Positions 25,197-32,729 of a stretch of DNA of 64,000 bases are shown in pieces. The stretch lies in NCBI GenBank assembly GCA_019638595.1, contig JAHBTJ010000012.1, forward strand, positions 1-64,000, given 5' to 3'. The notes beneath the pieces are model-generated. The model was not told the origin of the DNA, searched no databases, and saw only the letters and a list, made by a program, of their open reading frames with translations. Each line of letters opens with the position of its first letter. The stretch's first letter is position 1. Position numbers and translations under genes: made by a program. The stretch is from Chitinophagaceae bacterium. GTDB taxonomy: Bacteria > Bacteroidota > Bacteroidia > Chitinophagales > Chitinophagaceae.

Positions 25197-26369
25197 ATGC
25201 TTCAGGTTGATTCTTTAGTACAATCATTTATAGATTTTGTTAAGAAGTTTTGGCTTACGTTTTTTTTGACAATTTTCCGACCGACGAAAATATTAGCCTT
25301 GATTCGAAAGGATAATGCGTCTAAACCTTTCGTTGGGATCTATACTTATTTATATATTTCGATCTACTTTTCTTTTTTAGTTTTTTATGCTGGCAGTTTT
25401 GGATGGTTTTCTGCTTTGGATCCACAGTCTTATAAAATAGCATATGAGACATTAAATGGATCCTCTCTTTTATTTCTTTTATTAGTTATCATACCATACA
25501 CACTTCTTATATGTTTAGTAATTTTCTTAATTATAAAAATTTTACGGTTTGGCAAAGGGTGGTTTGAAATAGTATATTCTTATGCCGTTTATTACTTCTC
25601 ATCAATTTTACTGATGGCAGTAGCGATTTTTGGAGTTTTACTTGTTTTTTTACTTAGTTTCCCAAAGGATGAAAATGGTGAAGCCAATGTAAACGAAACA
25701 ATTGCTAACGTTTTAGACTTTGTTTTGGAATACATTATTGTTAATTCGTATTATGTATTGGCAGCTATACCATTTTTTTTACTCGTTCGTTACTACTATA
25801 AAATAAACAAAGGGCGAATGATTCGGTTTCTAATTTTATTATCAAGTTGCTTTTCCCTTGCAAAATTTAATGATGTCTGGTTTAAAAGATTAAACGTAGT
25901 TTTTCAGGAGCAAAATAACCCTGATAGTGATGAGAGAAAAGTTTTCATTAATAACTTTGACGGATATTATTCTGGTTTAACTATGCAAATTGACACTAGT
26001 AAAAGTGACTTAATGGTGAATGCTAACCTTCTTGTTACAAATAATACTAAAACAACCTATTTAATACCTGTGAAAGATTCTATTAAAATATATCAAGCAC
26101 CAAACGACTCAAGCTCGTCAGAATTTTTGTTTAAAATGGGCATCAAACAATGGGAAAATGAGGTACAACAGGTATCTTATATACTTAAACCAGGTGAAAT
26201 CAAACATATTCTAGTTCAAGGACCTTTTAAGGGTCACCCAATAAAAGGTAATGATACTACATACTATAATTGTAGCCTTGCTCTCCCTACAAATGAATTT
26301 TCTCGTGAAAGTGTACTCTCTTCTCCAAGATATGAATGGAAGGGGTATATTACTTTCAAAAAAGAGTAA
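25197..26369 (+). CDS. Polytopic membrane protein with extracytoplasmic C-terminal domain, unknown (cassette 25)
   Basis: A 390-residue protein. Residues 1-215 hold about five membrane segments (about 48-66, 82-108, 122-148, 178-200, and 207-222) in a Yip1-like arrangement: an N-terminal amphipathic part with FRPTKILALIRKDN, then paired helices. Residues about 225-390 are soluble, with NNFDGYYSGLTMQIDTSKSDLMVNANLLVTNN, a beta-rich domain. I do not recognise the family. ATG at 25197, 62 bases into the cassette. The cassette ends agree over eight bases (ACTGCTAA). Confidence 0.62.
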   Translation: MLQVDSLVQSFIDFVKKFWLTFFLTIFRPTKILALIRKDNASKPFVGIYTYLYISIYFSFLVFYAGSFGWFSALDPQSYKIAYETLNGSSLLFLLLVIIPYTLLICLVIFLIIKILRFGKGWFEIVYSYAVYYFSSILLMAVAIFGVLLVFLLSFPKDENGEANVNETIANVLDFVLEYIIVNSYYVLAAIPFFLLVRYYYKINKGRMIRFLILLSSCFSLAKFNDVWFKRLNVVFQEQNNPDSDERKVFINNFDGYYSGLTMQIDTSKSDLMVNANLLVTNNTKTTYLIPVKDSIKIYQAPNDSSSSEFLFKMGIKQWENEVQQVSYILKPGEIKHILVQGPFKGHPIKGNDTTYYNCSLALPTNEFSRESVLSSPRYEWKGYITFKKE

Positions 26370-26458
26370 CTCACTAAGGTCATCTAATATCAAAAGTTTA
26401 AATTGAATTGAAAGGGTTGTTTTATAAAGTATGTTGTTTGAAATTTCTTATAAGCCAC

Positions 26459-26650
26459 TGCTAACATGGGTTTATGCAAGTTGGGCTTGACATTGCAATA
26501 TCAACTATTTGCATATCCCGTCTTCCGTTCCGGCGTGACGAATATCTATCAGCTTTTGTACTTATCTTCAGCAAAATATTTTCAATCAGCAGCAGTTATC
26601 GGGGGACGGAATACAAATTCCCAACCTGCATAAAGCCCTGTTCGTTGCAA
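26459..26650 (+). repeat. attC25 (192 bp)
   Basis: Left box TGCTAAC at 26459, right box GTTGCAA at 26644. Arms GGGTTTATGCAAGTTGGG and CCCAACCTGCATAAAGCCC: family F1. Confidence 0.88.
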
Positions 26651-26673
26651 GCTATTTGGCGGACTACCTACTT

Positions 26674-27234
26674 ATGACAGAAAGCAATACAATTGAAATT
26701 CAACTCAGCAAAGCAAAACTGACTAAGCTCTTATTCTTTAGTGTCTTGTTTGTGGCGGGTGGACTTTGGATGATAATTACAAATCCACAGACAAGCAACC
26801 CAATTTTCAATAACATTATTGTCAAGGCCTTAGCAGCTTATGGCTCTACAACTATGGGATTGTTTGGCGTTTACTTCTTTACGAAAAAATTATTTGACAA
26901 AAAACCGGGACTTATACTAAATGAGCAAGGGATTTATGACAACACAAGTGCTTTCAAGTTTGGGCTTATACCATGGTCGGACATTTCACAAGTTTACGAA
27001 AAGACAGTTCAAGCCTCAATTGCATCGAAACAACGCTTTGTGACAATTGGTCTTATAAATCCTGACAAGTATATTTCGAGAGAAACAAATCTTTTAAAGA
27101 AAAAATTGTTACAAGCAAATGCAAAGAATTACGGTTCGCCTATTCATATTTCAACGAATGGACTAACGACAAATCATAACGATTTGCTGAATTTGATTAA
27201 CTCATATTTTGAAAAATATAGACAGTCTGCTTAA
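26674..27234 (+). CDS. STM3941-type membrane protein (cassette 26)
   Basis: A 186-residue protein from ATG 26674 (TTG 26656 is nearer the crossover). It begins with a short cytoplasmic strand (ESNTIEIQLSKAKL), has two membrane segments (about 18-37 and 52-74), and a soluble domain with GLILNEQGIYDNTSAFKFGLIPWSDISQVY, typical of small proteins named after Salmonella STM3941, which have this membrane hairpin plus a PH-like beta domain. Function of the family unknown. The C-terminus has HISTNGLTTNHNDLLNLINSYF, a helix expected in that family. Confidence 0.66.
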   Translation: MTESNTIEIQLSKAKLTKLLFFSVLFVAGGLWMIITNPQTSNPIFNNIIVKALAAYGSTTMGLFGVYFFTKKLFDKKPGLILNEQGIYDNTSAFKFGLIPWSDISQVYEKTVQASIASKQRFVTIGLINPDKYISRETNLLKKKLLQANAKNYGSPIHISTNGLTTNHNDLLNLINSYFEKYRQSA

Positions 27235-27244
27235 CAAAAACAAC

Positions 27245-27441
27245 TGGCAACAGCCGGATTGGGGGCAGATAACGCCACCTCAGCATCACCTGTCTATCAG
27301 CCGTGGTTCGGGCAGGATGTTATAAATTGAGGAATAGAACAAACAATAAACTTTTATTTATAAATTTAGCATCAGTTCCGGGCAGGCGAATCACGTTCCA
27401 AACTTTCGGAGCCGCCACATCGCCAAGGTATACCATTGCCT
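27245..27441 (+). repeat. attC26 (197 bp), ATT in place of GTT box
   Basis: Left box TGGCAAC at 27245; the right box reads ATTGCCT at 27435. The following cassette's first bases (TTGCCTGCT) pair exactly with its own end, so the boundary is right although the crossover base is A. Confidence 0.8.
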
Positions 27442-27463
27442 GCTATGCAGAACGACCTTACTA

Positions 27464-28186
27464 ATGACAGACATTCGCAACATACTTATTGACACTTCAC
27501 ATAGACCTTTCAAACTTCCTTCGGGACAATGGAAATATTATCAAGAGTGGATTAATGCGTTGTTCCTGCATTGGACAATTCCTTTTGACATTTTACGAAA
27601 ACACGTTCCCGAAAATTTAAACATTGACACGTTTGACGGCGATTGTTACGTTTCATTGGTAGCTTTTACAATGCAAAAAATCAGACCAAAATATTTGCCT
27701 TCAATTTCATTCATTTCCGACTTTGACGAAATCAATTTGCGGACTTACATTAAGAATGATAACAAACAAGGTGTTTATTTCTTAAACATTGAAGCGGCAA
27801 AATCTCTATCTACATTTGTGGCAAAACTTTTATCAGGACTTCCTTATGAAAAAGCCGACATTAAACGGACGGACAAAATATTTGTATCCACAAATATTCA
27901 AAAAGAATTTCATCTTGACACAGAATTTATAGTTAAAGAAAAATTGCAGAACAAATCAGCGTTGGACAAATGGTTGACAGAACGATACTGTTTATTTCTT
28001 GACAAAGACAATGAGCTTTATCGCTATGACATTCATCATAAAGAATGGGAAATTAAAACTGTTGAACTCAAGCGACTGATTGTGCACTATAAAGTTGGCG
28101 ACATAGATTTAACTGAACGACAACCCCGCCTGACACATTATTCTGACGGAGTAAAAGTAATAGCTTGGCAACGACAAAAAATATAA
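27464..28186 (+). CDS. DUF2071 (YqjF-like) protein (cassette 27)
   Basis: A 240-residue soluble protein. The DUF2071 pattern is clear: an N-terminal HRPFKLPSGQWKYYQEWINALFLHWTIPFDILRKHVPENLNID, then GDCYVSLVAFTMQKIRPKYLPSI, NLRTYIKNDNKQGVYFLNIEA, and near the end AVEL/HYS-type closing strands (PRLTHYSDGVKVIAWQ). The family has an acetoacetate-decarboxylase-like fold and includes B. subtilis YqjF; its reaction is not known. ATG at 27464. Cassette end AGCAGGCAAC (28194) is the complement of the cassette start at 27435, except at the odd first base. Confidence 0.83.
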   Translation: MTDIRNILIDTSHRPFKLPSGQWKYYQEWINALFLHWTIPFDILRKHVPENLNIDTFDGDCYVSLVAFTMQKIRPKYLPSISFISDFDEINLRTYIKNDNKQGVYFLNIEAAKSLSTFVAKLLSGLPYEKADIKRTDKIFVSTNIQKEFHLDTEFIVKEKLQNKSALDKWLTERYCLFLDKDNELYRYDIHHKEWEIKTVELKRLIVHYKVGDIDLTERQPRLTHYSDGVKVIAWQRQKI

Positions 28187-28196
28187 AAAGTACAGC

Positions 28197-28407
28197 AGGC
28201 AACAAACGGTTTGGCGGCAGCGGGGGGAGGCAAGAGTATCTCCTTATCTTCAACTCGCTAATCAGCTTCGGTTCTGGGTCAGACATCAAAAATTGAGCTA
28301 CAAGATTAACAATGAACTTTTCTATCTTTAATCGGCATTTGCCCCGGCTGAGCGTTTTCCATTCCGAGGTTTCGGAACCGCCACATCGCCAAGCCGTATC
28401 GTTAGCG
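28197..28407 (+). repeat. attC27 (211 bp), last in the array
   Basis: Left box AGGCAAC at 28197, right box GTTAGCG at 28401. Arms ACGGTTTGGCGGCAGCGGGG and CGCCACATCGCCAAGCCG: family F4, with AACAATGAACTTTTCTATC in the centre. Confidence 0.85.
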
Positions 28408-28475
28408 ATCATTGCAAGGAGACACCCAACTATCAAAGAACAACCAGGTCTTTAAATAGATAAAATAATTAGAAA

Positions 28476-29219
28476 ATGGAATTTTCACCATTCAACAATA
28501 TTGTTAAACGCTGCCTTCAAGGTATGGGCATGGAAGAAAAAGGCAACCCTGAAGAAGCAAGCAAACTATTTCTGCAGGGTTGGAACGAAGCAACAAACGA
28601 CTTTGAAAAATTGCTTGCAGCTCATTATGTAGCCCGACATCAAAAAACTGTTTCCGACAAATTAAAATGGCTTGAAACGGCTTTGGAGTATGCTTTAAAA
28701 ATAAATGATGATACCGTTAAGAGCGCCTTCCCTGCCCTTTATTTAAACATTGCCAAATGCTATGAAGATTTAGGTGACACAGGAAAGTCAAAAGAGAATT
28801 CTGAATTAGCAACTTTGTTTAAGGAAAACCCTTCCGACAAAGGTCCGTTTTATCATGGCACGAAAGCAGATTTGCAGGTTGGTGATTTACTGACAGCAGG
28901 CGGCAATTCTAATTACAAATCTAACCTCAAAATGAACCACATTTATTTCACAGCATTAGTTAACGGGGCAGGACTTGCAGCAGAATTGGCAAAAGGAAAT
29001 GGAAACCCTCGCGTTTATGCAGTTGAACCGACAGGCAGCTTTGAAAATGATCCAAATGTTACAGATAAAAAGTTTCCAGGAAACCCAACACGTTCATATC
29101 GCAGTCAGTACCCATTGAAAATCGTTGGCGAAATAACAGATTGGGTAAGACTAACACCGGAGGAACTTCAAAATTGGCAAGAAAGATTGGCGAATGTTAA
29201 AGGAGAAATCATCAACTAA
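28476..29219 (+). CDS. arr: TPR-Arr fusion: NAD(+)-rifampin ADP-ribosyltransferase (last cassette)
   Basis: A 247-residue protein in two parts. Residues 1-120 are a helical TPR-like unit (EEKGNPEEASKLFLQGWNEA, then LNIAKCYEDLGDTGKSKEN). Residues 122-247 match Arr enzymes along their length: GPFYHGTKADLQVGDLLT with His127, NHIYFTALV with Tyr157, AVEPTGSFENDPNVT with Asp192, then FPGNPTRSYRSQYPLKIVGEITDW. These three residues are those used for NAD and rifamycin catalysis in Arr. Arr modifies the C23 hydroxyl of rifampin, giving resistance; arr-2 and arr-3 are known class 1 integron cassettes, but without this N-terminal part. The gene opens the last cassette (start 28402), and no attC follows. 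Function for rifamycins is inferred, not shown. Confidence 0.85.
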   Translation: MEFSPFNNIVKRCLQGMGMEEKGNPEEASKLFLQGWNEATNDFEKLLAAHYVARHQKTVSDKLKWLETALEYALKINDDTVKSAFPALYLNIAKCYEDLGDTGKSKENSELATLFKENPSDKGPFYHGTKADLQVGDLLTAGGNSNYKSNLKMNHIYFTALVNGAGLAAELAKGNGNPRVYAVEPTGSFENDPNVTDKKFPGNPTRSYRSQYPLKIVGEITDWVRLTPEELQNWQERLANVKGEIIN

Positions 29220-29341
29220 TTTATGAAGTTGAGAGCCACTTTTACAATCACAAAAGGAGATGAAACTCGCGGAGAACCGAAGTATAACAAATATATTGCT
29301 ATACCATAAGCCTTCATTACCCAATGCCAGGGCTTTTTATC
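29220..29341. other. Right end of the cassette array
   Basis: No attC is visible after the Arr gene; the complement expected from the cassette start (GATCGCTAAC) is absent. A 28-codon frame (29223-29309, ATG to TAA) might be the start of a lost gene. A weak hairpin (AAGCC near 29309 and GGCTT near 29331) followed by a T-run might end transcription between the two convergent genes. Confidence 0.45.
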
Positions 29342-30034
29342 TCACTTTACTTTTACGGTAAGCTCCATTCCTTTATGAGGCTTGATAGTGGTGGAAATAT
29401 ACCCGTTTTCCGGGTTACGCACATAGTTAAGATAATCCTGCATAGATGGTTTAAATCCTTCCACATCATCAACAGCAATTACAGCCCCTTTTTTAAGCTT
29501 TGGTTCTATCAGCTTAAAAACAGGAAATACCAGATCAGGCCAGCCATCCAGTAAAACAAAATCCAATTCCACATCAAGATTTTTCAGCGTTTCCCGTGCA
29601 TCGCCTTCCCGTATTTCAACATACCCGGACAAGCCTGCTTCTTCCAGGTTTTTTCCTGCAATGCTGGCTTTGTGCGTTAAGTATTCGGTGGTGATGACTT
29701 TGCCGCCATTGTCTTTTGCGGCTTTCGCAAGGTAAATGGTAGATATGCCATAAGATGTTCCAAATTCCAAAATGCATTTTGCATTCAAAGCCCTTGCCTG
29801 TATATACAAAAACGTGCCTTGCGCAGGAACGATTGGAATGTACTTATCATCATAAAATTTTTCATTCTCGGTTTTCCAGTCAATACCTTTTCCCAGCAAT
29901 TTGAACGCTTTGGGCAAAAAATGAAAAACCATTGCCCAGCCTTGTTTCAATGCCGCTTTATACAGCTTCGCCAATACGGCTTCCGCTTTCGGGTCATTCA
30001 GTACTTCAAATAAATCAGGGGTTACTTTTGACAT
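29342..30034 (-). CDS. Class I SAM-dependent O-methyltransferase
   Basis: A 230-residue soluble protein of the O-methyltransferase family 3 (COMT-like) kind. It shows the SAM site ILEFGTSYGISTIYLAKA at about residues 89-106, the acidic strand-end VITTEYL, then YVEIREGDARETL, and the metal-binding LDFVLLDGWPDLVFPVFKL and AVIAVDDVEGF region. Substrate is unknown. It lies convergent to the array's last gene, so the array's edge falls between them. The annotation rests on motif recognition; the family is common in Bacteroidota. Confidence 0.83.
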   Translation of the reverse strand: MSKVTPDLFEVLNDPKAEAVLAKLYKAALKQGWAMVFHFLPKAFKLLGKGIDWKTENEKFYDDKYIPIVPAQGTFLYIQARALNAKCILEFGTSYGISTIYLAKAAKDNGGKVITTEYLTHKASIAGKNLEEAGLSGYVEIREGDARETLKNLDVELDFVLLDGWPDLVFPVFKLIEPKLKKGAVIAVDDVEGFKPSMQDYLNYVRNPENGYISTTIKPHKGMELTVKVK

Positions 30035-30349
30035 TTTCAGGTTTTATGTTATTCATTCCTTTTTTGTGTTCCAACCCATATAGGTTGACGACTGAAAAAT
30101 ATAAGTATCCGTTCAAATACCGATTCTGTGCATAATTCGGAATGTCTTTGTTCCGAAACGGGAAAAGCCCATTTTCTATCCTGTTCAGCCGATTACTGAT
30201 CTGTTCTTTGTACAAACCGATATAACTTTTAAATTTTTCTTTTGCCTGCCTGATCACTTTGATCGCTATGATATTCAAAAACCGTAAAGTGGGCATAACG
30301 CAGGAGAGTAACTTAGGGAAAAACAGCGCCATGTAAAGTTACACAACGG

Positions 30350-31189
30350 CTACCTTGTTACCCGGTAATGCAACATTCTGCCGCTGTATTTAAAGGTTGG
30401 GATGAGCTTTAGCAACAAGCCCCTGATACCTGCCCGTTTCCATTCTTTTACATTGGTAAATAATGCGGTGGAAAAGTGTTTGAGGCCGGGATGCCACTGT
30501 TCAAATTCCCTGTCATTGTCGCAACCAAACTGAAAAGTTGCATTGGTGTATTTTACCGTATCGTGGATATGGGAACGGCGGCTCATCCATTTATTTATCA
30601 CATCAAAATGTATCTCGCATCCTGCAAAACGCTGAGCCAGGTTTTGCAATACACTTTTTACCTGTTGCTCATCAAAATACATGAATACGCCCTCAATCAC
30701 AAAAACAAAGCTGGCATCCGGGTGTTTTTCTTTCAGTTCATCCATCCACCCGGTTTCAAACATGGAATGTGGCAGGTAAACATCGTTGATTGCAGGAGGC
30801 AATAGCTTTTCCCGCAGTGCTATTACTTCGGGTATATCCAGTTCATAGAAGATTGCTTTTGATTGTATATCTTTTAACCTGTAGTACCTGCTGTCCAGCC
30901 CGCAACCTATTAATACGACCACCGGTTGTTTTACCTTATTGATAAATCTTCTTACTTTATTGTCGAAATGTCTTGCCCGGATGGCTACGCCGGTATAGCT
31001 CATGATCCCTTTGCTGTACCTGGAAAAATCATAGTTCAGCTTACCGACCATTTCGCAGGCAAGCGGATCCTGCAGGATGGCATCTTTTCTATGGCTTTCT
31101 TTACACTTCATAAAAAGCGGGATAAACAAGGTATCGGCTACCGCATCCTGAATCCCGGATGCTATGTTGCCATTCTGTTGTATGTTCAT
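30350..31189 (-). CDS. Leucine carboxyl methyltransferase-like SAM methyltransferase (COG3315)
   Basis: A 279-residue soluble protein. It carries the LCMT-type pattern: AIRARHFDNKVRRFI near residues 68-82, the SAM site VVLIGCGLDSRYYRL near 90-104, AIFYELDIPEVIALR near 111-125, and VIEGVFMYFDEQQVKSVL. Such enzymes methylate small molecules, often near polyketide or non-ribosomal product genes; here no such cluster is visible. The next upstream minus-strand gene is 131 bases away. I keep the ATG at 31189. Confidence 0.83.
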   Translation of the reverse strand: MNIQQNGNIASGIQDAVADTLFIPLFMKCKESHRKDAILQDPLACEMVGKLNYDFSRYSKGIMSYTGVAIRARHFDNKVRRFINKVKQPVVVLIGCGLDSRYYRLKDIQSKAIFYELDIPEVIALREKLLPPAINDVYLPHSMFETGWMDELKEKHPDASFVFVIEGVFMYFDEQQVKSVLQNLAQRFAGCEIHFDVINKWMSRRSHIHDTVKYTNATFQFGCDNDREFEQWHPGLKHFSTALFTNVKEWKRAGIRGLLLKLIPTFKYSGRMLHYRVTR

Positions 31190-31319
31190 TGTTTTATCGG
31201 ATTATTTGTAAGCTGGCTTAGCCGGTATAATACATAACCAGCTTTTTGTTCGGATACATATGTTGCCTGTTCATCGCTGTGTAATAGTGCAGGTTCCGTA
31301 TTTTCCTCTTTTGTGTGTT

Positions 31320-31658
31320 TCATACCCGCCCGCTGTTAAACATCTCTATCAGGTTTTGTGCATGCATTTCGCTATCTGCCTGATCTATCAGGGCACAAAA
31401 TTCCTGCAACTCATCTGCCGTTAAGAACATTTGCAAAGGGCCGTTCCCGCCAAAATGCAGCATGATGCTTTTCTGATTCCTGTTGTATGAAACACGGCAA
31501 TCCTGTTGTACAGAGGTGAGATAGTCGTTGAAGCTCACCCAGTCCAAAAAGCCGATGTGAATAACAGAAGTTCCGTAAACAATCTCTATAGAACGGCAGA
31601 ACGGGCATTGCGCTACATAGCCCGCTTGCTCAACAATAAATTTTCTGAAATCGCACAT
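31320..31658 (-). CDS. Small protein with CPFC motif, DUF6686-like
   Basis: A 112-residue soluble protein. A CPFC pair (about residues 18-21) is followed by SIEIVYGTSVIHIGFLDW and SFNDYLTSVQQ, then a short beta-region and a C-terminal helix (TADELQEFCALIDQADSEMHAQNLIEMF). I recall this pattern from a family restricted to Bacteroidota, possibly DUF6686, which follows a single zinc- or redox-active CxxC; the assignment is tentative. No neighbour suggests a role. Confidence 0.6.
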   Translation of the reverse strand: MCDFRKFIVEQAGYVAQCPFCRSIEIVYGTSVIHIGFLDWVSFNDYLTSVQQDCRVSYNRNQKSIMLHFGGNGPLQMFLTADELQEFCALIDQADSEMHAQNLIEMFNSGRV

Positions 31659-31931
31659 ATCAGAATGATTTTATTTTGACCTGTAATTAAAGTGAGAAAA
31701 TACAGCAAAAAGAAACTTAAAGAAAAGCCCGGCGGGAAAAACATTTACCCGATGCGGAAAAAATTAGCGTAATAAGAATTGAGTTAGAAAAGCAAAAACA
31801 TAGGGCTGGGAATAGCATCCTTGCATTGTTAAGCATCTCCGCTATCAGAGGATCACTTATTTTTTATAAAGCCAGCAGGCGCTTTGGCAACGTTAGCTGC
31901 CTGATTTTGTTCTATCCGCCTGCGTGTTTTA

Positions 31932-32699
31932 TTACCGGGCACTTTGCTTTTCAAGGATATCAGCCAACTCTCCGGGCTTTGTCATTTGCGGGTTATGATC
32001 CGCAGCCATGGTCACCACCTTCCAGCCCCGTTGCTTTGCGCGGTTGGCAAAAAAATAAAAGTGATCGTTCTCCGGGTGTTTCACATCATCGGCAGTAAAG
32101 ATATAGGTAGCCGGCAAAGCCAGCGCAAGCGGGTTCTTCCATTTTACCGGCGTGGTAAAGGTTTTGAGCGATTGCGGCACATCGTGCGGCAGCGGATCAG
32201 CCGGGTTTATCCAGTTGGGGATCACAAAACCATTGACAGACTCATGCTCAGGCCCGCGCTTCCCGTCTGTGCGTGAAGTGATCACGCTTTCACCGTCATC
32301 AGGCAAAATAGCATCAAGGTAAATCAACTGTTTGATGCGGCCGGGTATGCTGTCGGCAACGCCGGTGATCACTTCACCGCCATAGCTGTGGCCTACCAGG
32401 ATAAGATCATGCAGGTCTTCAAAAAGAATGGTGTTGATCACATCAAGGATATGGGTGTTCAAATCAATATCCGGCGATGCCAGGTGCACACGTTCTCCCT
32501 GACCCGTAAGGCTTGGGCGGTACACTATATTACCTTTGGCATTGAGTATGGAAGCTACTTTTTTGAAAGACCAGCTCCCACCCCAGGCGCCATGCACAAT
32601 AACATAAGTCTTTTGTTGTGCAGCAGCCTGCTTATAACAGCAGCATATAAAAAAAATTACAGGAATGAAAAGGAAGTGATATCTAAGCCGCTTTTTCAT
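31932..32699 (-). CDS. Secreted alpha/beta hydrolase (esterase/salicylate esterase-like)
   Basis: A 255-residue protein with an N-terminal signal segment (about 1-28; Cys19-21 in FICCCYK may allow a lipobox). The hydrolase core shows the oxyanion-hole motif VIVHGAWGGSW near 33-43, nucleophile Ser105 in LVGHSYGGEV, an acidic residue in YIFTADD near 205-210, and catalytic His235 in AADHNPQM. This short form without a cap belongs to the EstC/MES-like hydrolases that act on small esters. It lies just 30 bases after the DUF4091 gene and may be cotranscribed with the polysaccharide-type locus; it could remove ester groups from a substrate, an inference only. Confidence 0.82.
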   Translation of the reverse strand: MKKRLRYHFLFIPVIFFICCCYKQAAAQQKTYVIVHGAWGGSWSFKKVASILNAKGNIVYRPSLTGQGERVHLASPDIDLNTHILDVINTILFEDLHDLILVGHSYGGEVITGVADSIPGRIKQLIYLDAILPDDGESVITSRTDGKRGPEHESVNGFVIPNWINPADPLPHDVPQSLKTFTTPVKWKNPLALALPATYIFTADDVKHPENDHFYFFANRAKQRGWKVVTMAADHNPQMTKPGELADILEKQSAR

Positions 32700-32729
32700 G
32701 ATTTCTTTTTGTTTTTTTAGAGCATACGA

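Larger units (their letters stand above)
1..28407 (+). mobile_element. Integron gene-cassette array (integrase not in window)
   Basis: About 28 cassettes in a row, all genes reading right, each normally ending in an attC-like site that starts with an AAC box and ends with a GTTRRRY-like box. The arms next to the boxes pair (for example TTTATGCAAGTTGGG against the complement of CCCAACCTGCATAAA), with a short unpaired spacer between box and arm. At least ten cassettes start with 9-10 bases that are the exact reverse complement of the end of their own gene region (for example GTTACATGCC at 11314 and GGCATGTAAC at 12011). That is the signature of units that circularise. The array runs off the left edge: the first seven bases match the end of cassette 1 at 615-621. 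By the usual integron layout the integrase would lie further left. The genes look AT-richer than those beyond 29 kb. That this is an integron is inferred from structure; no intI or attI is visible. Confidence 0.9.

Noticed and set aside
1-28407. CRISPR array
   Set aside because: The repeats are 130-240 bp, diverged, self-complementary and separated by genes, not short spacers.
1-29000. Integron integrase or attI inside the window
   Set aside because: No tyrosine recombinase with its R, H, R and Y residues was found on either strand.
1-29000. Repeats as insertion sequences or MITEs
   Set aside because: No transposase, no target-site duplications, and one site per gene in the same orientation with start-end complementarity to the cassette.
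30015-30332. Minus-strand frame of 105 codons between the two methyltransferases
   Set aside because: Low complexity, overlaps the methyltransferase start, no recognisable domain; may be a remnant but I cannot support it.
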